This document shows positions 29,302-37,407 of a stretch of DNA of 64,000 bases, piece after piece; the first letter of the stretch is position 1; every line of letters starts with the position of its first letter. Source of the DNA: Priestia megaterium (lineage in GTDB: Bacteria > Bacillota > Bacilli > Bacillales > Bacillaceae_H); the NCBI RefSeq assembly GCF_023824195.1, contig NZ_CP085442.1, forward strand, positions 1,898,001 to 1,962,000, given 5' to 3'. Under the pieces are notes generated by a model. That model ran no database searches, had not been told where the DNA came from, and was given only the letters and a program-made list of their open reading frames with translations. Position numbers and translations under genes: made by a program.

Positions 29302-29970
29302 ATGAAATTTTTTATTGATACAGCAAACCTTGAGGATATTAAGAAAGCATACAAAGTAGGTGTTCTAGCTGGTGTGACAACCAATCCATCTCTAGTAGCA
29401 AAAGAAGGCGTAAGATTTGAAGACCGCATCGAAGAAATTCTTCAAATGGTACCGGAAGTTGAATCCGTTTCCGCTGAAGTAACTCCTGACGCACTTTCTG
29501 CTGAAGACATGATTGCTCAAGCTGAAGAACTGATTAAAATTAACGACGGAGATAAAAACATTACGATTAAGCTGCCTATGACATTAGCTGGCTTGGAAGC
29601 GACACGTTACCTTGCAAAAAAAGGCGTAAAAACAAATGTAACCCTGATCTTTACAGTAAACCAAGCACTTCTAGCAGCTCGTGCTGGAGCAACATATGTT
29701 TCTCCATTTTTAGGGCGTCTTGATGATATTTCAGAAGACGGGGTACAGCTAGTATCTAAAATCGCTGAGTTATTCCGCGTTCAAAACATTGACTCTCAAA
29801 TTATTGCGGCATCTGTAAGACATCCGGATCATGTAACGCGCGTAGCACTTGCAGGGGCTCATATTGCCACAATTCCATACGCTGTTATTGAGCAATTAGC
29901 AAAACATCCGTTAACTGACCAAGGAATGGAAAAATTTGCAGCAGATTGGGAAAAAGCAGTTAAAGCTTAA
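29302..29970 (+). CDS. tal: transaldolase / fructose-6-phosphate aldolase-type (short form)
   Basis: 222 aa, the length of the short TalC/FSA-like family (B. subtilis YwjH). Signature at the start: [16 protein letters not shown] and [13 protein letters not shown]. Lys90 in [11 protein letters not shown] is the Schiff-base residue. Later landmarks are [20 protein letters not shown] and [14 protein letters not shown]. Most Bacillus members of this group are true transaldolases of the pentose phosphate pathway. AAGGAGG precedes the ATG. It ends in a strong terminator shared with the convergent Myb-like gene. Confidence 0.92.
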   Translation: MKFFIDTANLEDIKKAYKVGVLAGVTTNPSLVAKEGVRFEDRIEEILQMVPEVESVSAEVTPDALSAEDMIAQAEELIKINDGDKNITIKLPMTLAGLEATRYLAKKGVKTNVTLIFTVNQALLAARAGATYVSPFLGRLDDISEDGVQLVSKIAELFRVQNIDSQIIAASVRHPDHVTRVALAGAHIATIPYAVIEQLAKHPLTDQGMEKFAADWEKAVKA

Positions 29971-29985
29971 AAAAAAGTCATATCA

Positions 29986-30028
29986 ATAAAAAAGCTTGGG
30001 GTAAGCATAGCTTATTCCAAGCTTTTTA
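29986..30028. terminator. bidirectional terminator between tal and the Myb-like gene
   Basis: AAAAAGCTTGGGGTAAGC and GCTTATTCCAAGCTTTTT form a long stem with a four-base loop and A/T runs on both sides. Confidence 0.9.
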
Positions 30029-30032
30029 TCGT

Positions 30033-30947
30033 TTAACTAGCTAGTTTCTTTTTACGTAAACGCTCTAAGCGTCGCTGCACGCTATTTCTCGAACGCCCGA
30101 GCAGCTGCCCAATTTCTCGCTGATTGCGCTTTTCCTGATAAAACATACGCCACAATCTGGCATCTTCTTCTGCTGTCCACTTTTTATGCTCGTATTTAGG
30201 GCGCTTTACATAGTCTAGTTTTCTTTGTGCATCTACCCACGCTGGTTCTGGAATAAGCGTATTTTTAGGTATTTTAAAAAAATTAAGGCACGATTTATTT
30301 TGTTCAGCCCACTTCCAAAAAGATTGAATGTCAATTCCCATGAATGTTCTGGTCTTGGCGATGATCATTTTATACGGTAGATTCTCTTTATGAATCCACT
30401 TGTAAATTGTATGAACATCTACTTCAAGGCAGGCTGCTAGTTCACACGCTGTAATGTGTCCTACGTGCGCTTTGGCTCCATACACCTCTAAACGATTTAA
30501 CCTCGATTCTAGTGCTTGCACACTTCGCTGTAATTTAGCTGATATGTGTGAAAGAGGTTTTACCCCGTAATACCTTAGCAAATATTCGTCTTCTTGTACT
30601 GTCCATCTTCGCATCGCAGTTTTTCGTGTTAGTCCCAAAACTTTTATGCGCGTAGCAATAGAAGAAGGACTTCTGCCTAAGGATTGTGCCATTTCATGGT
30701 TATTCATGATATCAATGTTCTCCTGTAAAAAAGCATCTTGTTCAAGCGTCCATTTTTTACGTAAAGCTGTATCCGAAGCACGAAGATTTAATCGAGTAAG
30801 TCGTTTATTAACTGATTCCTTGCTTCTATGTAAATGCTCACCCATCTTTTGAAGCGTCATAGCGCCATAGTGTTGGATAAGAAATCTATCTTCTTCTTTT
30901 GTCCATCGCTTTTGATTTTTACTCACTGTTGTCTCACTCCAATTCAC
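30033..30947 (-). CDS. DNA-binding protein with four Myb/SANT-like repeats
   Basis: 304 aa, very basic. Four copies of a W-T-x-E-x-D helix-turn-helix unit are seen: about 14-53 (RWTKEEDRFLIQHYG to SVNKRLTRL), 65-104 (KWTLEQDAFLQENID to SIATRIKVL), 113-153 (RWTVQEDEYLLRYYG to LESRLNRL) and 257-298 (KWTAEEDARLWRMFYQ to SVQRRLERL). Each ends in an (I/L)G..L.RS..S...R...L recognition helix. Between repeats three and four, at about 163-215, is an excisionase/MerR-like helix-turn-helix (ACELAACLEVDVHTIYKWIH). The protein is therefore built only of DNA-binding modules. It could be a transcription factor or a prophage-derived regulator. No phage genes are near. It is divergent from the DinB gene across 280 bases. 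Confidence 0.8.
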   Translation of the reverse strand: MNWSETTVSKNQKRWTKEEDRFLIQHYGAMTLQKMGEHLHRSKESVNKRLTRLNLRASDTALRKKWTLEQDAFLQENIDIMNNHEMAQSLGRSPSSIATRIKVLGLTRKTAMRRWTVQEDEYLLRYYGVKPLSHISAKLQRSVQALESRLNRLEVYGAKAHVGHITACELAACLEVDVHTIYKWIHKENLPYKMIIAKTRTFMGIDIQSFWKWAEQNKSCLNFFKIPKNTLIPEPAWVDAQRKLDYVKRPKYEHKKWTAEEDARLWRMFYQEKRNQREIGQLLGRSRNSVQRRLERLRKKKLAS

Positions 30948-31228
30948 ACGGAAAGCTCAAGATGAAAAAAGTCGCTAGCAATTTATTTTACCGATGAGCA
31001 GAGTCTATTCAGACTGATACTCACTGCGTTCTAGCCTATATATATTTTATCATACCTTTACAGAAAAACCAAACGTGTGTTCTTATTTTGTTTTAGTCAG
31101 CATAAAAGGAATTAGAAAAATAGTTGGCTCCTTTAATAGAAGCGAATTATGGTAAAATTGACTATAATCTCTAAAGGATTTACATAAGTGACAGCTCAGC
31201 ATCATTACGTTGAGAAAGGGGAATTTAT

Positions 31229-31753
31229 ATGAATTTTAATTTAAAAGAAGCGATTGAAATACTTGAGCATACGCCACAAACGCTTGAAAAACTTTTGTCT
31301 GGTCTATCTGCAGGGTGGCTGCAATGCAATGAAGGAGAAGGAACGTGGAATACCTCCGAAGTCATAGAACATTTAATAGAAGCAGAAAAAAACAATTGGA
31401 TACCAAGGCTAGAATTTATTCTTGAAGAAGGAAGAAAGGGAGCTTTTCCTCCGTTTGACCGCTATGCCCATTTAAACAAGGAATCTACTAGTTCTATTGA
31501 AGAGAAGCTTCTTGAATTCAACATGATAAGAATGCAGAATTTACAACAACTAAAGCTGCTAGTTAAGGATGAAAAGCACCTTGAAGTGAGAGGAGAACAC
31601 CCGGAGTTTGGGGAAGTAAAAGTCAGAGAGCTGCTCTCGACTTGGGTTGCTCATGATTTAACGCATATTGCGCAAATTGTTCGAGTAATGGCAGAACGAT
31701 ACAGAGAAGATGTAGGACCTTGGGAAGAATACTTAGGAATACTGAAGAAATAG
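31229..31753 (+). CDS. DinB-family (YfiT-like) putative metal-dependent hydrolase/transferase
   Basis: 174 aa four-helix bundle of the DinB_2 group. The metal-binding His pattern is present: His in [11 protein letters not shown] (about residue 47) and His-x3-His in [15 protein letters not shown] (about 141 and 145). [20 protein letters not shown] is the family entry motif. Members include thiol-dependent S-transferases (for example bacillithiol transferase) and metal-binding proteins of unknown activity. GAAAGGGG lies before the ATG. A 43-codon frame starts two bases after its stop. Confidence 0.85.
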   Translation: MNFNLKEAIEILEHTPQTLEKLLSGLSAGWLQCNEGEGTWNTSEVIEHLIEAEKNNWIPRLEFILEEGRKGAFPPFDRYAHLNKESTSSIEEKLLEFNMIRMQNLQQLKLLVKDEKHLEVRGEHPEFGEVKVRELLSTWVAHDLTHIAQIVRVMAERYREDVGPWEEYLGILKK

Positions 31754-31755
31754 CA

Positions 31756-31887
31756 ATGACAAACAGTAGCCAGCCTTTATCATTCAAGCTTGAATTAGGA
31801 AATGTACGCGATTACAATAAAATGAGAATAATGAAGATTCAGGAAGGATTGCAGAGGGAACTATATGAACATATCCGAGGTTTATAA
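31756..31887 (+). CDS. possible 43-aa small ORF downstream of DinB
   Basis: ATG 31756 lies two bases after the DinB stop, so translation could be coupled. The product (MTNSSQPLSFKLELGNVRDY and a basic helical tail) has no recognised family. The ribosome-binding site is poor. It may be a remnant of a longer gene rather than an active one. Confidence 0.3.
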   Translation: MTNSSQPLSFKLELGNVRDYNKMRIMKIQEGLQRELYEHIRGL

Positions 31888-31942
31888 CATGTAGGGTCCG
31901 TTAAGCAATTTACGAATAAAAAGAGGATTGGACTGATTAAAA

Positions 31943-32998
31943 GTGAAAGTGAACTCAGAGAAATTTGGCGAACTAAACAATCAAGCTGTACATGCTTATA
32001 CCTTATTAAATGATGAAGGACTTAAAATCACCTGCCTTGACTATGGATGTGTGATATCAAATATTGAAATGACGGATTCTGAAGGGAAGATTGAAAGTGT
32101 TGTATTGGGATTTGATTCAATAGAAGAATACCAAAAGTATTCTCCTTATTTCGGAGCTGTGGTCGGACGCGTAGCAGGGCGTATAGGGGGAGCAGCTTTT
32201 GAGCTTAATAATGAAACCTATCGTCTAGAGAAAAATGAAGGAAACAACCATTTGCATGGCGGATCAGAAGGATTTAGTCACAAAATATGGAATGCCAAAA
32301 CAATTGAAGCAAGTGATCATGTAGGTGTTGAATTTACATATTTAAGTAAAGACGGAGAAGAAGGGTATCCCGGTAACCTTGAAGTGAAAGTTACGTATAC
32401 ATTAACGAATAAAAATGAGTTCCATATTTCTTATGAGGGAACAACAGATCAAGATACTCTTATCAATTTAACAAATCATACGTATTTCAATTTAAGCGGA
32501 AATTTAAAAGATACGGTCTTGGATCATGTTTTGAAGCTGAAAAGCAACGAATTCTTAGAGCTGAATGATGATCTTTTACCTACTGGAGAAACGATAAACG
32601 TCACAGATACCCCATTTGATTTTAGAGAAGGACATAGTCTCAAGGAAGGAGTGGAATCCACACATCCGCAAAATATATTAGTGGGTAAAGGATACGATCA
32701 TCCATTTCTTTTAGAAGCAGCAGCTGAAAATCAGATGTCATTATTTGATCCTGCAAGCGGCCGCAAAATAGAAGTCAAAACGGATCAGCCTTCAGTTGTT
32801 CTCTATACTGGAAATCATCTAGACGAAGAATTCGAAATTAGAGGGGTTCACTCAGAGAAATACCTCGGTGTTTGCCTAGAAACACAAGGTTTACCAGACG
32901 CTATTCATCATAAGCATTTTCCTACTTGTGTATTAAAGCCAGGTGAGAAGTATGAAGCATATACTCACTATACATTTATAACTGATCGCAGCCTGTAA
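31943..32998 (+). CDS. galM: aldose 1-epimerase (galactose mutarotase)
   Basis: 351 aa from a GTG start; AGAGGA about 15 bases upstream is a rather distant site. Family motifs: the Asn/Arg substrate-binding region FGAVVGRVAGRIGGAAF, NHLHGGSEGFSHKIWNA with the catalytic His, LTNHTYFNLSG with the second conserved His, and the Glu base near the end in GVCLETQGLPDAI. The enzyme interconverts alpha and beta anomers of galactose or glucose in the cytosol. No gal operon is adjacent. A terminator follows at 33014. Confidence 0.93.
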   Translation: MKVNSEKFGELNNQAVHAYTLLNDEGLKITCLDYGCVISNIEMTDSEGKIESVVLGFDSIEEYQKYSPYFGAVVGRVAGRIGGAAFELNNETYRLEKNEGNNHLHGGSEGFSHKIWNAKTIEASDHVGVEFTYLSKDGEEGYPGNLEVKVTYTLTNKNEFHISYEGTTDQDTLINLTNHTYFNLSGNLKDTVLDHVLKLKSNEFLELNDDLLPTGETINVTDTPFDFREGHSLKEGVESTHPQNILVGKGYDHPFLLEAAAENQMSLFDPASGRKIEVKTDQPSVVLYTGNHLDEEFEIRGVHSEKYLGVCLETQGLPDAIHHKHFPTCVLKPGEKYEAYTHYTFITDRSL

Positions 32999-33013
32999 CA
33001 AAGCGGGATGATA

Positions 33014-33057
33014 AAAAGGATTACAAACGAGCCTCTGCCGATTGTAATCCTTTTTTA
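33014..33057. terminator. terminator downstream of galM
   Basis: AAAAGGATTACAA pairs with TTGTAATCCTTTTTT around a 15-base loop; A and T runs allow use from both sides. Confidence 0.88.
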
Positions 33058-33060
33058 TTG

Positions 33061-33186
33061 TTATTTTTTCTTTTGGCTTTTTGCACGATTAGCGTCAAGC
33101 TCAGCCGCATATTCCTCTTGAGACTTTCCTTGCTTTTGACTCTCAGACTGAATCTTTTTAAATTTGTTATCGTTTAAATTTGGCAT
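33061..33186 (-). CDS. 41-aa hydrophilic small protein
   Basis: Minus-strand ATG 33184-33186 follows a textbook AAGGAGGTG by about five bases. The product MPNLNDNKFKKIQSESQKQG followed by SQEEYAAELDANRAKSQKKK is entirely hydrophilic, rich in Lys, Gln and Ser, with no Cys. It resembles the small acid-soluble or stress-type peptides of Bacillus but matches none that I can name. It lies 65 bases after the CBS gene on the same strand and could be co-transcribed with it. Confidence 0.65.
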   Translation of the reverse strand: MPNLNDNKFKKIQSESQKQGKSQEEYAAELDANRAKSQKKK

Positions 33187-33251
33187 ATTAGCACCTCCTT
33201 GCAGACAGGGTTATTTTGTACAAGCATTAAGGATTTATATGCTGAAAAGTT

Positions 33252-33674
33252 TTAATGAACTTGGTTAGAAATTTCGCTTAATGCTGCACCGGCTTCATCA
33301 ACATATACGTTCACTGTCGCAAGGTCGCCGATTGCGCAGATTCCAACCATATTATTATTCTCCACTACAATAATGCGGCGAATTTGATGGTCAGCCATCA
33401 TACGTGCACACTCATGAATATCCGTATCCGGAGAACAAGTAATTACATCTTTAGTCATACAATCATGGCAATGCACAGTGTTGCAATCTTTTCCGTCCGC
33501 GACGCAATTTAACACGATATCACGGTCTGTAATCATTCCCATTACTCGATTTTCTTGACAAACAGGTACAGAGCCACAATTAATATCACGCATTAATTTT
33601 GCTGCTGCTGTTACTGGGTCGTGTGGTGCACAAGCTTTCACATCTTTAGTCATAACTTCACGTACTGTAGTCAT
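33252..33674 (-). CDS. two-CBS-domain protein (YhcV-like)
   Basis: 140 aa made of two CBS motifs: VREVMTKDVKACAPHDPVTA to VMGMITDRDIVLN, and CMTKDVITCSPDTDIHECAR to MVGICAIGDLAT. The G.ITDRDI motif is the usual end of the first motif. Such stand-alone pairs bind adenine nucleotides and sense energy state. The stretch NTVHCHDCMTKDVITC is unusually rich in Cys and His and might bind metal or sense redox state. GGAGGAATT precedes the ATG. The target is not known. Confidence 0.88.
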   Translation of the reverse strand: MTTVREVMTKDVKACAPHDPVTAAAKLMRDINCGSVPVCQENRVMGMITDRDIVLNCVADGKDCNTVHCHDCMTKDVITCSPDTDIHECARMMADHQIRRIIVVENNNMVGICAIGDLATVNVYVDEAGAALSEISNQVH

Positions 33675-33920
33675 TTTTAATTCCTCCTTTTAAACATTCA
33701 CCTCCGTATTTTCTCCATGCACATGCAGAATATGAGAATCAATAATTTCCTGAAAGCAAAAAAATACAGGATTAAAATAAAGAAAGGAAAAAATCTTGTA
33801 ATAAAAGGCGAATAAAAGAACTAACACAGTGTAATAAGCACATAAAAAAGAGCCTATTACGTAAACTAAAGAGGATATGATCTAGCTTACATTTTCGTAA
33901 CGGCAGGAGTTGGGTACATA

Positions 33921-34385
33921 ATGAAAGGAAAGTTAGTGCTTTTGGCAGTACTTTTATTGCCTTGGCTGTCTATAGTAAAAGTTGATAAATTTGTCTTTAA
34001 AAAATACCTACCTGTTTTGACCTTTAGTTCATTGGTGATTGCCTTTATCAGTGAGTTATCTAAAAGCTTTACTTGGTGGAAAGTGAGAAAACCTCTTTTT
34101 CCTAAACTTTCAAGCGACATTTCTTTTATCTTTGGACCATTTTTTGTAGCTAATTTTTGGGTATTCAAGCTGACCTATGGGAATTTCAAAAAATATTTGC
34201 TGATTAACGTTCTATTTGATTATCTATTTGCTTATCCTTTGACGAGTCTGGCAGAAAAACTAAAGGTATACAAAATGGTCAACATGACGCGTTTTCAACT
34301 TTTTATCATCTCGATTGCGACTGCCCTTATTAATTATTTGTATCAGTATTTTATAGAAGATGCTTTAAGGCAGAGAAGGCAATAG
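33921..34385 (+). CDS. membrane protein, paralogue of the gene at 25205
   Basis: 154 aa, four to five hydrophobic segments. It shares with the product of 25205-25651 the order LPWLS, a Trp-Trp pair (FTWWKVRK), SFIFGPFF, W.FKLTYGNFKKYLLINV, a D..FAYPLTSL segment and KMVN. The ATG at 33921 has only a weak site (GGAG 13 bases upstream). The family is not recognised. The two copies are 8.7 kb apart with unrelated neighbours, so one probably arose by dispersed duplication or was acquired separately. Confidence 0.72.
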   Translation: MKGKLVLLAVLLLPWLSIVKVDKFVFKKYLPVLTFSSLVIAFISELSKSFTWWKVRKPLFPKLSSDISFIFGPFFVANFWVFKLTYGNFKKYLLINVLFDYLFAYPLTSLAEKLKVYKMVNMTRFQLFIISIATALINYLYQYFIEDALRQRRQ

Positions 34386-34519
34386 CTGATATTTCGTTAA
34401 CCAGCTCATCGTCACTTAAATTTCGGTACTGCTACCTTTAAATTATATTGAAGCCCTCTCAAATTTGGTACATAAATCCTTAAACGAGATAATAAAAGCG
34501 TAGTAAATAACATGATAAA

Positions 34520-34567
34520 AGAAAAGAGAAACATGAGAGAGAAGATAAACCTCTTTCACGTTTCTCT
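34520..34567 (-). terminator. terminator of the P450 gene at 34589
   Basis: Read on the minus strand, AGAGAAACGTGAAAGAGG pairs imperfectly with CTCTCTCATGTTTCTCT and is followed by TTTCTTTT. Confidence 0.7.
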
Positions 34568-34588
34568 GCTTTGTCATGTACACAAACT

Positions 34589-35821
34589 TTATCTGTACAC
34601 CGTCATGGGCAAGTATGTTAAAGATTGCCCCGTAGCTGAAGCTGTTAAATGCGACTCTAATTCAAAATCTTCAAATGGTTCGATGTGAGAAAATGCCTCT
34701 AAAAACGCTTCTAATATGATTTTCATTTCAAGTCGGGCAAGAGGGGCGCCCAAACAAAAATGAGGTCCGTTACCGAATGTTAAGTGCTTTTTATTAGATG
34801 GACGGTGAATATCTACAGAAAAAGGGTTTTTAAACATATTTTCATCCATATTACATGCACTCATCCACGCAATAACCACATCTCCTTTTTTTAGCTTAAC
34901 GCCTAATAACTCGTTATCTCGTTTAACCGTCCGATCTCGTCTGGAGATGTGAAACCGATATCGAAGCATTTCTTCTACTGCTTTTGGAGCTAATTCTCTA
35001 TTCTTTCTCAGCTCGCTATATAACGACTCGTCGTCATATAAAAAAGAATAAAACATATTTGCAATGGCATGACTTGTGGTTTCAACTCCTGCACCTAAAA
35101 GCAGCATGGTAGCGTGCACAATTTCTTCATCTGTGAATGTTTCACCATCAACTTCCGCTTGAATTAAGTCTGAGATAATATCATCAGAAAGGTTGGAGCG
35201 CTTTTCAATGACAATCGGGTAGAGGTATTGAAAATATTCAGCTCCTGCACGTTGCTTTTCTTGTTCAATCTCTTCTAATCTTTCTTGGTCATAAGGCTGA
35301 AAAAGAATATCTACCCATTTTTTAAACTGATATCGGTCTTTTACCGGTACGCCGAATAAATCTGCTATAACTAAACTAGGAAAAGGAGAAGATAAATCTT
35401 CAATAATATTAATAGTTGAATTCTTTTGTATCGCTTCTACAAGGTCTGCTGCAATTTGCTTGATTCGCGGTTCCCAGTTCTTTAAACTGCGAGGAGTAAA
35501 GGCTGCAGCAAGCAAAGATCGCGCTTTCCGGTGGTCAGGAGGATCTAAGTTTGTAAGATTGGTGATTGGAGATGTGCTTTTTTTCTTACTATTATCTCCA
35601 ACGAAAATAGTGGTTCTTTGTCCATCGCTTGAAAAAAATTCGTAGTTGCTCAAGACTTGTTTAACATGGTCGTATTGGAATACATTCCATGTGTTTGTTT
35701 CTTCATGAAAATAAACAGGGTGGTTGTTCAGCATTTCTTTATACCATTGGATAGGGAAAAACTCTTCTGCACGTGATTGGAATTTTGGAATTTCTGTAAC
35801 GGGAATGACTTCTTTATTCAT
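34589..35821 (-). CDS. cyp106A1: cytochrome P450 CYP106A1 (P450BM-1)
   Basis: 410 aa. From memory the sequence is nearly identical to P450BM-1 of Bacillus megaterium (start NKEVIPVTEIPKFQSRAEEF). The I-helix oxygen-binding motif is LLLGAGVETTSH, the ExxR motif is in EEML..R, and the heme ligand is Cys356 in FGNGPHFCLGAPLARLE. CYP106A enzymes hydroxylate steroids and fatty acids and need separate ferredoxin and reductase partners; none is encoded nearby. AGGAGGAATAAG precedes the ATG. A second P450 gene lies 119 bases upstream on the same strand. In the literature this gene is inducible by barbiturates and fatty acids; I did not find the published regulatory box here with confidence. Confidence 0.93.
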   Translation of the reverse strand: MNKEVIPVTEIPKFQSRAEEFFPIQWYKEMLNNHPVYFHEETNTWNVFQYDHVKQVLSNYEFFSSDGQRTTIFVGDNSKKKSTSPITNLTNLDPPDHRKARSLLAAAFTPRSLKNWEPRIKQIAADLVEAIQKNSTINIIEDLSSPFPSLVIADLFGVPVKDRYQFKKWVDILFQPYDQERLEEIEQEKQRAGAEYFQYLYPIVIEKRSNLSDDIISDLIQAEVDGETFTDEEIVHATMLLLGAGVETTSHAIANMFYSFLYDDESLYSELRKNRELAPKAVEEMLRYRFHISRRDRTVKRDNELLGVKLKKGDVVIAWMSACNMDENMFKNPFSVDIHRPSNKKHLTFGNGPHFCLGAPLARLEMKIILEAFLEAFSHIEPFEDFELESHLTASATGQSLTYLPMTVYR

Positions 35822-35940
35822 ATGATCTTATTCCTCCTTCAGAATAGGTATAAATTTGGAATCTACTAGCTACATAGCGCTCAGTAGTTGTCACTTGCTA
35901 GATAAATAGTTACTTTGTTGAATTGTACTTTTTAGATGTT

Positions 35941-37194
35941 TTAAAAAATAACCGGCAATGAAGTTACTCCTTGTGAGCTCAGTGTAAAATGTAAATTTAC
36001 TTCTTCCCGAGGAATGGAAAGGCGCAGATTAGGCATACGTCTTAGTAGAGTAGAAAAGGCAACATCTGCTTCTATGCGAGCTAGCGGAGCTCCTAAGCAC
36101 ATATGAATACCATGACCAAAGGCCAAGTGGCGCTTCATAGTACGTGTAATATCAAGTTCCTCTGAATCTACAAACTGCTGCTCATCACGATTTGCTGACT
36201 TTAAGACAGGAATCACCATATCGCCTTTTTTAATGTGCTGACCGCCCAATTCAAGATCTTTTTTAGCATAACGAGGTCCTGAAATAGTGGCTGGCCCGTT
36301 AAAGCGAAGCAATTCTTCAACAGCTGATGATACTAAATCAGGGTGGGCTTTAATTTTTTCCAGCTGTTCAGGATGATCAAATAACATTAAAGATCCGGTC
36401 GCGATTAAATTTGATGTAGTCTCATGACCAGCAAAAATTAATAATGTAATCATTGAAAGCAATTCTGTTTCACTCAAGCGATCTCCTTCTTCTTCAATCA
36501 AGACTAACTGACTTATTAAGTCGTCGGCAGGGTGCTTACGCTTAGCATCTACTAGCTGCATGGTGTACGTTCCAAAAGCTTTTATTTGCTTTTCCACGCC
36601 AGGATCTCTTCTCCCTAAGCTCAGTCCTTTTGCAATAGCAGCAGACCAGCCGTGAATTTTTTCTTTGTCTTCTTTTGGAACACCGAGCATGTCAGAAATA
36701 ACGTTGATGGGTAACGGATAGGCGTAGTCTTTAACAAGATCCATTTTCCCTTTGTCCTGTACTTCATCGAGTAGCTCATCGGCTATTTCTTGTACACGCG
36801 GACGTAAGCTTTCCATATATCTTGGCGTGAATGCTTTTGATACAAGCTTGCGTAGGCGCCGGTGATCTGGATTATCAACAGAAAGCATCGATTGTCCGCC
36901 AAAAAATGTAGGGGGATCAGACTCATCAGCTTTATGTTTTCGCGTATCATGAGTTGTGCTAATAGAACTTTGGTCTACCGTAAAATGATGGTGATCTTTC
37001 AGAACTTGCATAGCCTCTTCCATACGAGTCACTACCCATGCCTGCGTTTTTATTTCTTCCATCGGAGAAGGAATAGGAATAACAGCTCCCATCTTCCGCA
37101 TTTTCGAAAATAACACAAATGGATTTTCACGGCTCTTACCACTAAATAAGTCTAAAACTTCCTTGTCTTCTACGGTCTTATCTAGGTTTTTCAC
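35941..37194 (-). CDS. cytochrome P450, CYP107-like class I bacterial enzyme
   Basis: 417 aa. The I-helix motif is LLIFAGHETTSN, the K-helix ExxR is EELLRF, and the heme ligand is Cys366 in FGHGIHMCLGAPLARIE. The overall pattern (SVDNPDHRRLRKLVSKAFTP, ISDMLGVP, GPRYAKKD) is that of the CYP107 family, whose members oxidise macrolides, statin-like compounds and fatty acids. It needs an external electron supply. It is first in line behind the large dyad at 37248, so the divergent TetR regulator probably controls it and perhaps the CYP106A1 gene behind it. The substrate is unknown. Confidence 0.88.
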   Translation of the reverse strand: MKNLDKTVEDKEVLDLFSGKSRENPFVLFSKMRKMGAVIPIPSPMEEIKTQAWVVTRMEEAMQVLKDHHHFTVDQSSISTTHDTRKHKADESDPPTFFGGQSMLSVDNPDHRRLRKLVSKAFTPRYMESLRPRVQEIADELLDEVQDKGKMDLVKDYAYPLPINVISDMLGVPKEDKEKIHGWSAAIAKGLSLGRRDPGVEKQIKAFGTYTMQLVDAKRKHPADDLISQLVLIEEEGDRLSETELLSMITLLIFAGHETTSNLIATGSLMLFDHPEQLEKIKAHPDLVSSAVEELLRFNGPATISGPRYAKKDLELGGQHIKKGDMVIPVLKSANRDEQQFVDSEELDITRTMKRHLAFGHGIHMCLGAPLARIEADVAFSTLLRRMPNLRLSIPREEVNLHFTLSSQGVTSLPVIF

Positions 37195-37247
37195 AAAAAC
37201 ATTCCTTTCTCCATATAGTTGTAGCCGGATATAGCTTTTTTTACGGG

Positions 37248-37300
37248 TATACTATCAGTACATTTTTATACTAACTGTATAAAAATGTACTGATAGTATA
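37248..37300. promoter_or_regulatory. perfect 24-bp-arm dyad, probable TetR operator
   Basis: The left arm at 37248-37271 and right arm at 37277-37300 are exact reverse complements (inner part GTATAAAAATGTACTGATAG on the right), with a five-base spacer. Each arm holds a smaller TACT-N3-AGTA dyad, so two TetR dimers could bind. It lies 54 bases before the P450 start and 108 before the TetR start, covering the likely divergent promoters. Confidence 0.85.
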
Positions 37301-37407
37301 TAATTATTTTTACTTGTTTATCAAGGAAAAAGGATAAAATTCACGTAGGAAAAGACAGATAAGTTATACTAAATAAAAAGTAAATTGTAAACAGAGGAGT
37401 AACAGCA

